Assembly: GCA_027214385.1 (NCBI GenBank)
Contig: JAPVXR010000004.1
Span: 62,001-126,000, forward strand
Source of the DNA: Cryomorphaceae bacterium 1068
GTDB taxonomy: Bacteria; Bacteroidota; Bacteroidia; Flavobacteriales_D; Cryomorphaceae
Length of the DNA stretch: 64,000 nucleotides
Direction of reading: 5' to 3'
The notes beneath the pieces are model-generated. The model did no database searches. It was not told the origin of the DNA and saw only the letters and a program-made list of their open reading frames with translations. This document shows positions 36,706-46,551 of the stretch, piece after piece. Each line of letters begins with the position of its first letter. Position 1 is the first letter of the stretch. Both the position numbers and the translations under genes were made by a program.

Positions 36706-39426
36706 TTATCGGACTAAATGGACAAGCCCTGTTATTTTGGTAGCGTCGTCTTCCGACTCGCCTTTGTATTCGATAAGGTAATTAAAGGTGGTTGAACCAG
36801 GATAGAACTCTCCGTTTCTATTGGAGCCATTCCACTTAACATCAGGGTCATTGCTATAAAAAACCTCTTCTCCCCAGCGGTCAAAAATCCACATATCAAA
36901 CTCAGTGATATTCTCTCCATAAACTCCAAATAAATCATTAATACCGTCTCCGTTTGGAGAAAATGCGGTAGGGATAAAGATTTCTGTAGGAGGGTCGGTG
37001 ACTAGATAAGCCGTATCCTGACACCCTTGGATATCCGTAGCGGTGAGAATCACAGTGTAGCTATCCAGTCCACTGAAAAAATGACGTGGATCTATTTCAT
37101 CACTCCTGTTTCCATCCCCAAAATCCCAGAGATAAGTCAGCCCTTCACCAATCGAGTAATTTTCGAACTGCATTCCGTAGTACTCTATTTCCGTGTGGTC
37201 AAAATCAGCTCTTACGTTTCGGATATCTACTGAAATGATCGAATCTGCTCGCATACCGCAAGTGTCGCTTACGCTCATGAAATAATTTCGGTCGCTATCA
37301 GGCTCCACGGTTAAACTCATTCCCGTTGAGTCGGGATAACCCTCCCAGACGTATTTAAAATTACCTGACCCTCCTACAGCTACTGCTCGAAGCACCGCAT
37401 CTGTCTCAGGACAGATCGACGTGTCGGGACTGAGTTCAAAACTCACTTTGGGATAGTCAAATTCGACTATGGTCGTGTCCTTCGCGAAATTCTGACATTG
37501 ATCCTCGGCGTGAACCGCCACGGTTTGACCCATTGATGGGTGATAGTCAAAGTACGAGAGTGGCGATGAATCAACAAGAGTATCACCGTCTACAGTCCAA
37601 GTAAACCTCAATCCACCAATTCCACCATCGGCAATAACTGGGAGAAGGAATCCTTCCAAACAAGTCTCCGCTACATATCCTTGCGGCACAAAAGCAGTGA
37701 CGTCTGAAGGAGGTAGCTCGACAAAAATGGTATCAGAATCTGTATCACCACATACATCACTGGCGATCACAGCGACTGTCGATGTGGCTTCTACCAGATA
37801 ATTAAACGGATTCGCGTCAGTAACGAATTCCCCATCTACAAACCATTGGTAATTGTATGCGCCAAAACCACCTGATGTCGTTTCAGGTGTTAGTGGTAAA
37901 ACGACATCACATGTTTCAATAAAGACATCATCACCCAAATCAACAAAAACGGGTGGATAAACCGGCACATCCACGTTAAACTCTGTAGAAAGCGGATCTA
38001 CCCCGCAGGTATCGGTAACCGTAAGAAAATAAGTAGTGGTAAAACCAGGAGATACAGTAATTGTATCGGCTGACATTCCATTGCTCCATATGTATCCATA
38101 CTCCCCATAACCACCTGTAACAGTAGGGAATAGCTCTATCTCATCCGAGCAATCCTGTAAAGCACCATCGAAACCCGATATTTCCATGGGATCGGGCTCT
38201 CTTATATAGAATTGGAAATTAGAAGTGAGGACCGCTCCTGAACATTCAGAGGCCACGTTAGTAATGGTAACTATTACCGTTTCTTCACCTTCGCTCAAAC
38301 CATCAAATGGGGCGCTCATTGTTATAAATACAGTGTCGACACCAAGCGGAAATACAATGCTATCAGGCAATTCAGGTAAGAAGTCCACTCCGTTAGTTGC
38401 AGTTCCCGAAATTTCCAAATAAGCAACCTCTTGAATACCCGAACTTGCTACAGGTCGGATAAACTGCAAGTAAGCTTCACCGCACCCTTCGTATAGAGTG
38501 GAGTCATTCACACCTACTGGAATATCAAGACTAACGTCTACAGCACTATTTGAAGTAAATGAACCTGCTTCTAGAAAGACTCCTGAATCAAGGGCCCCAT
38601 CTGATGCATCTCCAATAGCCAATTTAATGTGGTATTCTTCACCACACTGAACTTCTGCATAAGCCGTTAGCGTCACGGTCATCCCGTTGATTTGAATATC
38701 GTCGGGGATCATGTCATAATTCTCTACAAAATACTGACTGTCTTCAACCCAATTCGGGTTCAAACTTTCACAGTTTTCTGCTTGCCCTCCGCCTGTAGGG
38801 ACACCTCCATTTACCGTATTAACCCCAACAGGAATATCACTGTTAGGAATCAAGGCGATATTTATGGCATCATCAGTGAAAGGCCCATTTAGGCCTGGTC
38901 CACTTAAGAAAAAACCGAAGGCATCATTAAAACTTGAGCATGTAAAACTCTGGTATTCTGTCGAAGCGAAAACGTATCGAAACTCAAGCGAGTCCCCATT
39001 TGGAACGAAATCAAACTCCAGAACAGCGGCATCATTGATATTAAATCCCGAAATCTGGACGAGGTCTGGATCATTTTCTAATTCAACTGCTATCGGGTCA
39101 CCCGTAAAATCACCTGTCACTAAATTAGAGGCATTTGTAGTGGCAAGAACCAATGCCTCAGGAAATTCAACCAATGCGCTGTTTCCCGAAAACCGGGCTG
39201 CCTGAACATTGATTTGATCAGCAGGCTGGCCATTGAAGGTAATATTGGTGACTGATACTCCATTTCCGAGAAGAACGTTTTGAACCAGTTCTTCAACGGT
39301 CATAGTGTTGTCCATTTCTATCTGAGCACCAGCAGGTAACACGGCAAATGAGAGTATAAAGGCGAAAAGTAAGCCAATTGGCTTTATTGATGATCGAGTA
39401 GTTTCCATGGAATCGGTTGTAAACAT
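36706..39426 (-). CDS. Choice-of-anchor L / PKD / T9SS type-B sorted surface protein
   Basis: A 906-residue exported protein. A signal peptide ends AGAQ at about 35; ATG 39408 (six codons later) is an alternative start giving a shorter n-region. The choice-of-anchor L domain (about 38-300) is close to that of the neighbouring paralogue. A Calx-beta-like unit (about 310-400), several Ig/SprB-like repeats each with TDTCGV- or DVCGDTDSD-type strands, and a PKD unit (FENYSIGEGLTYLWDFGDGN, about 765) follow. The C-terminal CHU_C domain (PTAFSPNGDGINDLFGVYG, WIFDRWGEEVFYS) is the type IX type-B sorting signal. Cell-surface adhesion is the most likely role, inferred from domain content. Confidence 0.93.
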   Translation of the reverse strand: MFTTDSMETTRSSIKPIGLLFAFILSFAVLPAGAQIEMDNTMTVEELVQNVLLGNGVSVTNITFNGQPADQINVQAARFSGNSALVEFPEALVLATTNASNLVTGDFTGDPIAVELENDPDLVQISGFNINDAAVLEFDFVPNGDSLEFRYVFASTEYQSFTCSSFNDAFGFFLSGPGLNGPFTDDAINIALIPNSDIPVGVNTVNGGVPTGGGQAENCESLNPNWVEDSQYFVENYDMIPDDIQINGMTVTLTAYAEVQCGEEYHIKLAIGDASDGALDSGVFLEAGSFTSNSAVDVSLDIPVGVNDSTLYEGCGEAYLQFIRPVASSGIQEVAYLEISGTATNGVDFLPELPDSIVFPLGVDTVFITMSAPFDGLSEGEETVIVTITNVASECSGAVLTSNFQFYIREPDPMEISGFDGALQDCSDEIELFPTVTGGYGEYGYIWSNGMSADTITVSPGFTTTYFLTVTDTCGVDPLSTEFNVDVPVYPPVFVDLGDDVFIETCDVVLPLTPETTSGGFGAYNYQWFVDGEFVTDANPFNYLVEATSTVAVIASDVCGDTDSDTIFVELPPSDVTAFVPQGYVAETCLEGFLLPVIADGGIGGLRFTWTVDGDTLVDSSPLSYFDYHPSMGQTVAVHAEDQCQNFAKDTTIVEFDYPKVSFELSPDTSICPETDAVLRAVAVGGSGNFKYVWEGYPDSTGMSLTVEPDSDRNYFMSVSDTCGMRADSIISVDIRNVRADFDHTEIEYYGMQFENYSIGEGLTYLWDFGDGNRSDEIDPRHFFSGLDSYTVILTATDIQGCQDTAYLVTDPPTEIFIPTAFSPNGDGINDLFGVYGENITEFDMWIFDRWGEEVFYSNDPDVKWNGSNRNGEFYPGSTTFNYLIEYKGESEDDATKITGLVHLVR

Positions 39427-39533
39427 CTAATAACCCTGACGGTAAATACTTAGCAAAGTTGCCCGATTCGAATCTAAACAAATTTCATCAATTGAACGCT
39501 TAATGATCTCATCGAGCAGCCGCCCCGAATTCT

Positions 39534-39541
39534 TATATTTG
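39534..39541 (+). promoter_or_regulatory. Candidate -7 box for the M20 dipeptidase unit
   Basis: TATATTTG matches TAnnTTTG exactly and ends 20 bp before the ATG at 39562. No -33 TTG is seen at a suitable distance. Confidence 0.45.
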
Positions 39542-39561
39542 CGGCTCTGACAATACACCTA

Positions 39562-40935
39562 ATGGAAAAGACAAAAAATTACATCGATTCGAATAAAGAT
39601 AAATTCCTCAATGAGCTGGTAGACCTACTCAAAATACCATCGGTAAGCACAGACGCTTCCTACAAAGGTGATGTTTTGAAAGCGGCAGATTTTATCCGTG
39701 AAAAGCTAGAGTCGGCGGGTGCTGACAAAACTGAAGTTTGCGAAACGGGTGGATACCCCATTGTTTATGGAGAAAAAATCATTGATCCTACACTACCCAC
39801 CGTATTGGTTTACGGCCATTACGACGTGCAACCTGCAGATCCTTTGGAGCTTTGGGATTCACCTCCATTCGAGCCGGTCATAAAAGATGGCTTGGTAATC
39901 GCTCGCGGCGCGGCCGACGATAAGGGCCAGATGTACATGCACATCAAGGCTTTCGAATCCATGATGGAAACCAATTCATTGCCCTGCAATGTCAAGTTCA
40001 TGATCGAAGGTGAAGAGGAAATAGGATCAGATAGCCTTGAGCCATTTATGATTGCCAATAAAGAGAAACTTGCTGCTGATGTAGTATTGGTTTCTGATAC
40101 GGCCATGATTTCAAACGATGCTCCAAGCATCACCGTAGGTTTAAGAGGACTAAGCTACGTGGAAGTTGAAGTAACGGGTCCTAACCGCGACCTTCACTCC
40201 GGCATTTATGGAGGTGGAGTGGCCAATCCCATAAATGCATTGGCAGCAATGATCGCTTCCCTTCAAGATGAAAAAGGAAGAATCACCATCCCGGGATTCT
40301 ACGACGACGTAGAAGATCTGAGCACTGCCGACAGAGAGAAGCTCAACTTGGCTCCCTTTGATCTTGCAGAATACAAGGCAGATTTGGAAATCAATGATGT
40401 AAAGGGTGAAGAAGGCTACACTACCTTGGAGAGAACCAGCATAAGACCGACACTTGATGTAAACGGAATTTGGGGGGGCTACACAGCTCCAGGGGCAAAA
40501 ACGGTTTTACCTTCAAAGGCTCATGCCAAAATATCCATGCGATTGGTTCCTAATCAATCGTCTGATAAAATCACCGAGCTTTTCCAGAAGCATTTTGAGA
40601 GCATTGCTCCTGACTATGTAAAAGTGAAGGTAACACCTCATCACGGGGGTGAGCCTGCCGTAACTCCAACGGATTCTGTAGCCTACAAAGCAGCTGAGAT
40701 GGCGGTAGAAGAGGCATTTGGTAAAAAGCCAATTCCAATGAGAGGCGGTGGATCTATTCCAATCGTAACTTACTTTGAACGAATTCTCGGTTTGAAAACC
40801 ATTCTAATGGGATTCGGATTGGATTCCAATAAAATTCACTCCCCCAACGAAAATTATGGCCTCTTCAATTTTTACAAAGGCATTGAAACGATTCCATTGT
40901 TCTTCAAAAACTTTGCAGACCTTTCTAAGAAGTAA
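39562..40935 (+). CDS. M20 family dipeptidase
   Basis: A 457-residue di-zinc peptidase of the M20 (CNDP2/PepV-like) group. Metal and catalytic residues are visible: GHYDVQPADP with His86 and Asp88, RGAADDKG with Asp119, and the general-base region GEEEIGS (about 150-156). The insert dimerisation domain spans about 205-360 (GPNRDLHSGIYGG), and H433 lies in KIHSPNENYG near the C-terminus. It has no signal peptide, so it is probably cytosolic and hydrolyses dipeptides taken up from outside. It starts a plus-strand run ending in a secreted dipeptidyl-peptidase, suggesting peptide use. Confidence 0.93.
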   Translation: MEKTKNYIDSNKDKFLNELVDLLKIPSVSTDASYKGDVLKAADFIREKLESAGADKTEVCETGGYPIVYGEKIIDPTLPTVLVYGHYDVQPADPLELWDSPPFEPVIKDGLVIARGAADDKGQMYMHIKAFESMMETNSLPCNVKFMIEGEEEIGSDSLEPFMIANKEKLAADVVLVSDTAMISNDAPSITVGLRGLSYVEVEVTGPNRDLHSGIYGGGVANPINALAAMIASLQDEKGRITIPGFYDDVEDLSTADREKLNLAPFDLAEYKADLEINDVKGEEGYTTLERTSIRPTLDVNGIWGGYTAPGAKTVLPSKAHAKISMRLVPNQSSDKITELFQKHFESIAPDYVKVKVTPHHGGEPAVTPTDSVAYKAAEMAVEEAFGKKPIPMRGGGSIPIVTYFERILGLKTILMGFGLDSNKIHSPNENYGLFNFYKGIETIPLFFKNFADLSKK

Positions 40936-41377
40936 AGCGCTTTTCCCGCTATTGTCCCTTGTTCTCCTTTTGACTTCATGCACCTACGAAAATGTAGATG
41001 TAGAAGACGTTACAGGAGTTAAAATTCAAAAGCTGGACAAGAATGGTATCAGTTTTACTGCAAAATTGAAAATCAACAATCCGAACAATTACAAGATTCA
41101 CATCACATCTACAGATGCTGATTTGTTCTTGGATGGAAGGAAAGCAGGCAAGGCAGAGTTGGAGAACAAGATGGTCATTCCTGCAAACTTCAATGATGAG
41201 ATTGAAGCAAAAGTGAGAACGGACTTTGAAGGTGGGAGTCTCCAGCTTATTCCCATCATACTGGGGGCGGCGGTCAGTAAACGAGTCAGTCTGCAAGCCA
41301 AAGGCACTCTGAAGGCCCGCTCATTTATAATTGGCCAAAAATTTGATTTCGATTATTCACACGAAGCCAAGTTTTAA
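40913..41377 (+). CDS. LEA type-2 family lipoprotein
   Basis: A protein of about 154 residues with a hydrophobic stretch ending LVLLLTSC, a lipobox, so probably a lipoprotein. The mature part has the LEA14/WHy pattern: an amphipathic strand, then KLKINNPNNYKIHITSTDADLFLDG, in which the NPN turn is diagnostic. TTG 40913 is the most plausible start. ATG 40856 lies 80 bp inside the dipeptidase gene and would add a polar extension ahead of the signal peptide. These beta-sandwich domains are linked to stress or desiccation tolerance in other organisms; the role here is unknown. Its stop precedes the next ATG by 3 bp. Confidence 0.8.
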   Translation: MQTFLRSKALFPLLSLVLLLTSCTYENVDVEDVTGVKIQKLDKNGISFTAKLKINNPNNYKIHITSTDADLFLDGRKAGKAELENKMVIPANFNDEIEAKVRTDFEGGSLQLIPIILGAAVSKRVSLQAKGTLKARSFIIGQKFDFDYSHEAKF

Positions 41378-41380
41378 AAT

Positions 41381-43405
41381 ATGAGTTCTCCAAAGCATAC
41401 CAATGCGCTGGCAGAAGAAGACAGTCTTTACCTTCTTCAACATGCCCACAATCCGGTAAACTGGATGCCGTGGGGTGAGGAGGCGCGCCAAAAAGCAACC
41501 GAGGAAAACAAGCTTGTACTCGTTTCTATTGGCTATTCGAGTTGCCATTGGTGCCACGTGATGGAGCATGAAAGCTTCGAAGATGAGGCGGTGGCCGAAG
41601 TTATGAACAGGCATTTCGTCTGCGTAAAGGTCGATAGAGAGGAACGTCCAGATATTGACCAAATCTACATGGAAGCCGTTCAAATGATGACGGGACAAGG
41701 GGGCTGGCCGCTCAACTGTTTCACCAATCCCGAGGGGAAACCGGTTTACGGTGGAACCTACTTTCCCAAGGAACAATGGGTACAAGTGCTCAAACAGCTG
41801 GCCACACTGTGGAATGACAATCCCGAGAAGGTAAACGAATACGGAGAAAAGCTCACTCAAGGTATGAAGGTTTCGGGCATACTGCCGCCAACTGATCCTA
41901 ATGCGGATTGGCCGCTCGCGGCGCTAAGCGAAACGATTGAGAATTGGAAAACCCGATTTGACACTGAGCGAGGCGGCCCGAATAAAGCACCGAAATTTCC
42001 ACTCCCTTCGAATTACTCTTTCCTGCTGAAATACGGCTACATACAAGCAGACGATGAAATTCTCGAACATGTAAAGCTCACGCTTGACGAGATGGGTCGT
42101 GGAGGTATTTACGATCAGATTGGCGGAGGCTTCACCCGCTACTCCACCGACTCGGAATGGAAGGTGCCTCATTTTGAAAAAATGCTTTACGACAATGCAC
42201 AACTGCTCACACTCTATAGCGAGGCATATGCAGCATTTGGCGACTTGGAGTATCTCTACACGGTCAATGGTATCAAGGCTTGGCTGCGCCGTGAGATGCA
42301 AAACGGAAAAGGCGGCTATTTCTCAGCTATCGATGCCGATAGCGAAGGCATAGAAGGGAAATTCTACGTTTGGGACAAGCCCATTTTAGAACAGAAATAT
42401 CCCGATTTCGGCAAGTACTACTACTTGGACCAGAATGCCCTTTGGGAAGGGATGATCATTCCCGTTAGAAAAGGAACGATTTCAGACCTTTCAAAAAATA
42501 TGGGCATTCCCGAGGAAGAAGTCATTTCAGAACTGGCCGCCATTAATGAAAAATTACTCGCCGAAAGAAGCAAGCGCATGAGACCGGGAACAGATGATAA
42601 GAGCCTATGCTCCTGGAATGCGATGCTGATCACGGGATTTGCCAACTCCTACATTCACACCGGAGAAGAATCCGATTTGGCTGAAGCCAAAAGCATATTA
42701 GGCTTTATAGAAAGTGAGCTAGTGGATCAAGCCACGCTTGACTTAAAGCACACTTGGAAAAACGGAAAGGCGAAAATCAATGGATTCCTCGAAGACTATG
42801 CTTTCTTAATTGAAGCCTATCTCTCTCTCTACGAAGCTACTTTTGCGGAAGCATATTTAGAGCGGGCTAAAGAACTTTCGTTCAAAACCCTCGACCTTTT
42901 TTACGACGAGAGGACAGGCGTTTTCTTCTTCACACCTCATCACCAAACCGATTTGGTTTCTCGACCAATGGAGCTCAATGATAACGTAATTCCGTCTTCC
43001 AATTCGGTCATGGCAGTGAACTTCATCAAGCTTTCCTCCTACTTCCGCCTGCCACATTTTGAGGCTGTAGCCAAAAGACTGCTTAATGCTGTAGAAAAAG
43101 GGATGAAAGAATACGGGTCGGGATATTCCAATTGGGCAGAACTCTGGCTGAGGCTGAGCATCGGCTCCCCGGAATTGGTGGCTGCCGGAAACAAGGCAAC
43201 CACGGAAATCAGGAAGCTGAAAGTATATGCCCCGCTGGTGGTAAAGGCTGCCGCCGAAGAAAAAAGCCAATTGGAACTGCTCAAAGGCAGACTGGATTCA
43301 ACCGATCTGCAGTTTTATCTTTGTCAAAATCGAGCCTGCAAAAGACCTGTGAACTCTTTGGCAGAAGCCGAAGGAGAAATCAAGAAAATTTTCGAAAAAA
43401 ATTGA
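41381..43405 (+). CDS. Thioredoxin-domain protein of the YyaL/SPATA20 family (DUF255)
   Basis: A 674-residue protein. The N-terminal thioredoxin-like domain carries the family signature [23 protein letters not shown] (55-58) and [13 protein letters not shown], followed by an (alpha/alpha)6-type helical domain (about 180-620) resembling N-acylglucosamine epimerase/six-hairpin enzymes. The [17 protein letters not shown] and [12 protein letters not shown] segments are conserved. The biochemical role is not established for the family. There is no signal peptide, so it is cytosolic. Its TGA stop overlaps the TTG start of the next gene (TTGA). Confidence 0.93.
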   Translation: MSSPKHTNALAEEDSLYLLQHAHNPVNWMPWGEEARQKATEENKLVLVSIGYSSCHWCHVMEHESFEDEAVAEVMNRHFVCVKVDREERPDIDQIYMEAVQMMTGQGGWPLNCFTNPEGKPVYGGTYFPKEQWVQVLKQLATLWNDNPEKVNEYGEKLTQGMKVSGILPPTDPNADWPLAALSETIENWKTRFDTERGGPNKAPKFPLPSNYSFLLKYGYIQADDEILEHVKLTLDEMGRGGIYDQIGGGFTRYSTDSEWKVPHFEKMLYDNAQLLTLYSEAYAAFGDLEYLYTVNGIKAWLRREMQNGKGGYFSAIDADSEGIEGKFYVWDKPILEQKYPDFGKYYYLDQNALWEGMIIPVRKGTISDLSKNMGIPEEEVISELAAINEKLLAERSKRMRPGTDDKSLCSWNAMLITGFANSYIHTGEESDLAEAKSILGFIESELVDQATLDLKHTWKNGKAKINGFLEDYAFLIEAYLSLYEATFAEAYLERAKELSFKTLDLFYDERTGVFFFTPHHQTDLVSRPMELNDNVIPSSNSVMAVNFIKLSSYFRLPHFEAVAKRLLNAVEKGMKEYGSGYSNWAELWLRLSIGSPELVAAGNKATTEIRKLKVYAPLVVKAAAEEKSQLELLKGRLDSTDLQFYLCQNRACKRPVNSLAEAEGEIKKIFEKN

Positions 43406-44259
43406 GAAAGGCAGCCTTCCTATTCTTTCTTATTATTTCGTTTTCCGATTGCTTCGGACAACTCATCTCTCTACCCGAAGGAAAGAACTTCGAGCCTGAA
43501 AGCAAGTTCAATCCAACCTTTATCGCTGCAAATAATATCACCGAAATAGTAATCACCGACGAGCTCAAACCCGATGGGGAGAAGATAAAACCAACAGGGA
43601 GAAAGATCGTGTACAAATTCAATTCAAAAGGAAGAACCGTTTCCATTCAGGAGATCACCAAGTCAAGAGATACACTCCTTACGATATTCGAATACTCAGA
43701 AGGCCGGCTGAGTTGTGAAGTAAAGAATGACGCTTCAGGCCTCTTTAGTTATTGCTACACATATGACAATACGGATCGCCCCAATTCCTTAAAGTACTCC
43801 CGACTGGGAAAGAAAAAACAAGGAGATCAAATCACGGAGATCTCAACCGAAACGATCCAACATAAAAGATACGACACCCAATTACAGAGTACTCAATTCA
43901 ATACATCGGGAAGGCCTTACCGGAAGGAAATCAGGTATTACGACCGGGACGGCTACTACTTAAAATTCGTCTCGGATTTTGTAATGACCAGCCGCCGTGA
44001 AGAAGAAAATTACAGTTACGACGAACATGGCCTTCTCTCAATAAAAGAAGTAAAACGCCCGAATGAAGAATATTCGAGACATTACGAGTACGACGAAGTA
44101 GGCAACTTACTGGCAGAAGAACTGCGCAGGGGCGGCACAAAAGTTGAAAGACGAGAGTACGTTTATCGCGGTGAAGACATGTTGATCCAAGCAGAATTGA
44201 CCCGAGACGAAGTTAAGCAAGCCATTCGCATTCAGAGCTATACCTACAGCTTTAGATAG
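43402..44259 (+). CDS. Secreted protein with YD-repeat-like C-terminal half
   Basis: A 285-residue protein. The signal peptide is [20 protein letters not shown], with translation beginning at TTG 43402 inside the TTGA overlap with the preceding stop. The second half contains repeated Tyr-Asp units: [27 protein letters not shown], and less perfect ones earlier ([26 protein letters not shown]), spaced by about 20-30 residues. This resembles the RHS/YD-repeat strand unit but is far too short to form an RHS shell and shows no toxin domain. A reading frame open upstream to 43132 overlaps the previous gene and is not credible. Function unknown. Confidence 0.8.
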   Translation: MRKAAFLFFLIISFSDCFGQLISLPEGKNFEPESKFNPTFIAANNITEIVITDELKPDGEKIKPTGRKIVYKFNSKGRTVSIQEITKSRDTLLTIFEYSEGRLSCEVKNDASGLFSYCYTYDNTDRPNSLKYSRLGKKKQGDQITEISTETIQHKRYDTQLQSTQFNTSGRPYRKEIRYYDRDGYYLKFVSDFVMTSRREEENYSYDEHGLLSIKEVKRPNEEYSRHYEYDEVGNLLAEELRRGGTKVERREYVYRGEDMLIQAELTRDEVKQAIRIQSYTYSFR

Positions 44260-44275
44260 GTCCGTTATGAAGTAT

Positions 44276-44283
44276 TATTTTTG
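44276..44283 (+). promoter_or_regulatory. Candidate -7 box for the S46 peptidase
   Basis: TATTTTTG matches TAnnTTTG exactly and ends 21 bp before the ATG at 44305. TTTAG (44251-44255), 20 bp upstream, is a weak -33 candidate. Confidence 0.45.
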
Positions 44284-44304
44284 CACTAAATCAGATTTAA
44301 AATC

Positions 44305-46530
44305 ATGAGAAAATCCATCATCATTTCGGCGCTTCTCGCGCTTATCACCATCACATCTGTAAGAGCAGATGAAGGCATGTGGTTGCCACTGCTCATAGAG
44401 CGTTTGAACCAAAGAGATTTACAGAAAATGGGGCTGCAACTAACCCCCGAAGAAATTTACAGTGTCAACAAGTCCAGCCTAAAGGATGCCATCGTTTCGA
44501 TGGGTGGTTTTTGCACGGGCGAAATCATCTCGCCGAATGGCTTGATGCTGACCAACCACCACTGTGGGTACGACGCTATTCGCGAAAACAGTACGGTAGA
44601 GGCTGACTACCTGACCAATGGTTTTTGGGCCAAATCATACGCCGAAGAGCTCACGAATGAAGGACTTTATGTTTCTTTCTTGGTGCGTATGGAAGACGTA
44701 ACGGAAGAAATGCTTGCCGCAGTTGAGGGAGCAGAATCAGAAGATGAACGCAATCAAATCATTTCTGCTAAAGGAAAGGAATTGGCAGCGGCAGCTACCC
44801 AAGATTCGCATTACAATGCTCGAGTGAGCAGTTTCTACGCAGGCAATGAGTTCTACCTTTTTGTGTACGAGACTTTCACTGACGTTCGCCTCGTAGGAGC
44901 GCCACCATCAAGCGTGGGTAAGTACGGAGGAGATACAGATAATTGGATGTGGCCGAGACAAACGGGAGACTTTTCAATGTTTCGTGTTTACAGCGGCCCT
45001 GACGGAAAGCCTGCTGATTATAGCCAAGACAATATTCCCCTTTCGCCAAAGCATTTCCTACCTGTATCTATTGCCGGTCTGGAAGAGGGTGACTTTACGA
45101 TGACCGCCGGTTACCCGGGAAGTACGGATCGATACCTGACTTCATTCGGTATACAGCAAGCACTGGATCTGAAAAACCCAACCATTGTTGAAATCAGAGA
45201 TGCAAAGCTCGCCGCACTTCGCGAAGACATGAAACAAGATGATGCCGTAAGATTGATGTACGCATCGAAATACGCGCAAATCGCCAACTATTGGAAGTAC
45301 TTCATTGGACAAACAGAGCAACTGAAAGCCAATAACGTGAAGGAAGCCAAAGAAGAATTGGAAGCAAACTTTCAAAACTGGGCAGATTCTGACCCCGCTC
45401 GAAAAGCCAAGTACGGAATGGCCTTGGACATGATCGAAAAAGCCTATGCCATGACCGACAAAAACGTGATCGGTGGTACCTACGTTTTGGAAGGAGGGCT
45501 CCTCGGAGCAGATGTCAATCTATTTGCTTACCGAATGGGTAGTCAAATTGATGGATACCTGCAAATGGAAGAAGGAGAAGAGAAAGAGGAAATGAAAAAG
45601 GGGCTTATGGCTTACGCCGAAGAATTCTTCGAAGGGGCAAATATGTCTACGGATAAGAAGCTCTTTGCCGTCACTCACGAGTTGTATTCTAAAAATGTAC
45701 CGGCTGATCAGCAACCTGAGTACATGAAAGACTTGAATGGCAAAATGGACGGCAAGTGGATGAAGTACGCTGATAAGGTTTATTCCAAAAGCATTTTCAC
45801 CGATAAGGAGCGCATGATGAAATTCTTAACTGATCCATCTCAGAAGACCTATGATAAAGATCCGATGAAGGCTATCAGTGCAGACCTCTTCGCTATTTAC
45901 CGAGGCAGAGCAGAACAAAATGCCGAAGCCAATGAGATGCTGGTAAAAGGAAACAGACTATTCATTGCGGGACTGAGAGAAATGAATCCCGACAAAGAAT
46001 TCTATCCCGATGCCAACTCTACCATGCGTCTTTCTTTTGGAAACGTTGCCGACTATGAACCCAAAGACGGAGTGACCTACAACTACTTTACGACCTTGGA
46101 AGGGGTGATGGAAAAGATGGATCCCGACGATGACGAGTTTCAAGTTCCTGCAAAGCTGGTCGAACTTTACAAAGCGAAAGACTACGGACAGTATGCCGAT
46201 AAAAACGGCGACTTGGTGGTAAACTTTATCAGCACGAACGACATTACCGGTGGTAACTCAGGTAGCCCTGTGATCAACGGAAACGGAGAACTGGTAGGAT
46301 TGGCCTTTGACGGAAACTGGGAGGCGATGAGTGGCGACATCAATTTTGAGAAGTCCATTCAGCGAACCATCTCGGTTGATATTCGGTATGTCCTGTTCAT
46401 GGTTGACAAGTTTGCCGGTGCGACCAACCTGATTGACGAAATGACATTGGTAAAAACAAAGGCCAAGCCGGCAATGGAAGCGGCAAAAGCACCAATGAAT
46501 TCAGAAGTGGAAAAAGTGGAGATGAACTAA
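44305..46530 (+). CDS. S46 family dipeptidyl-peptidase (DPP7-like)
   Basis: A 741-residue exported serine peptidase (signal peptide to about Ala21). Family S46 removes dipeptides from peptide N-termini. The catalytic triad is His85 (LTNHHCG), Asp222 (TGDF) and Ser652 (GGNSGSP). Position 670, 18 residues after the Ser (FDGN), is Gly. In the Porphyromonas gingivalis enzymes this site is Arg in DPP11 (acidic P1) and Gly in DPP7 (hydrophobic P1), so DPP7-type specificity is expected. The protein probably acts in the periplasm and feeds dipeptides to cytosolic peptidases such as the M20 enzyme upstream. A strong terminator follows. Confidence 0.94.
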   Translation: MRKSIIISALLALITITSVRADEGMWLPLLIERLNQRDLQKMGLQLTPEEIYSVNKSSLKDAIVSMGGFCTGEIISPNGLMLTNHHCGYDAIRENSTVEADYLTNGFWAKSYAEELTNEGLYVSFLVRMEDVTEEMLAAVEGAESEDERNQIISAKGKELAAAATQDSHYNARVSSFYAGNEFYLFVYETFTDVRLVGAPPSSVGKYGGDTDNWMWPRQTGDFSMFRVYSGPDGKPADYSQDNIPLSPKHFLPVSIAGLEEGDFTMTAGYPGSTDRYLTSFGIQQALDLKNPTIVEIRDAKLAALREDMKQDDAVRLMYASKYAQIANYWKYFIGQTEQLKANNVKEAKEELEANFQNWADSDPARKAKYGMALDMIEKAYAMTDKNVIGGTYVLEGGLLGADVNLFAYRMGSQIDGYLQMEEGEEKEEMKKGLMAYAEEFFEGANMSTDKKLFAVTHELYSKNVPADQQPEYMKDLNGKMDGKWMKYADKVYSKSIFTDKERMMKFLTDPSQKTYDKDPMKAISADLFAIYRGRAEQNAEANEMLVKGNRLFIAGLREMNPDKEFYPDANSTMRLSFGNVADYEPKDGVTYNYFTTLEGVMEKMDPDDDEFQVPAKLVELYKAKDYGQYADKNGDLVVNFISTNDITGGNSGSPVINGNGELVGLAFDGNWEAMSGDINFEKSIQRTISVDIRYVLFMVDKFAGATNLIDEMTLVKTKAKPAMEAAKAPMNSEVEKVEMN

Positions 46531-46551
46531 GTTCATTTCGATAGAAATAGG

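Noticed and set aside
43132-43401. An in-frame extension upstream of the YD-repeat-like gene, giving a 375-residue protein.
   Set aside because: It lies wholly in another frame of the YyaL-family gene, has a low-complexity composition and would put the signal peptide in the middle; TTG 43402 gives a normal signal peptide.
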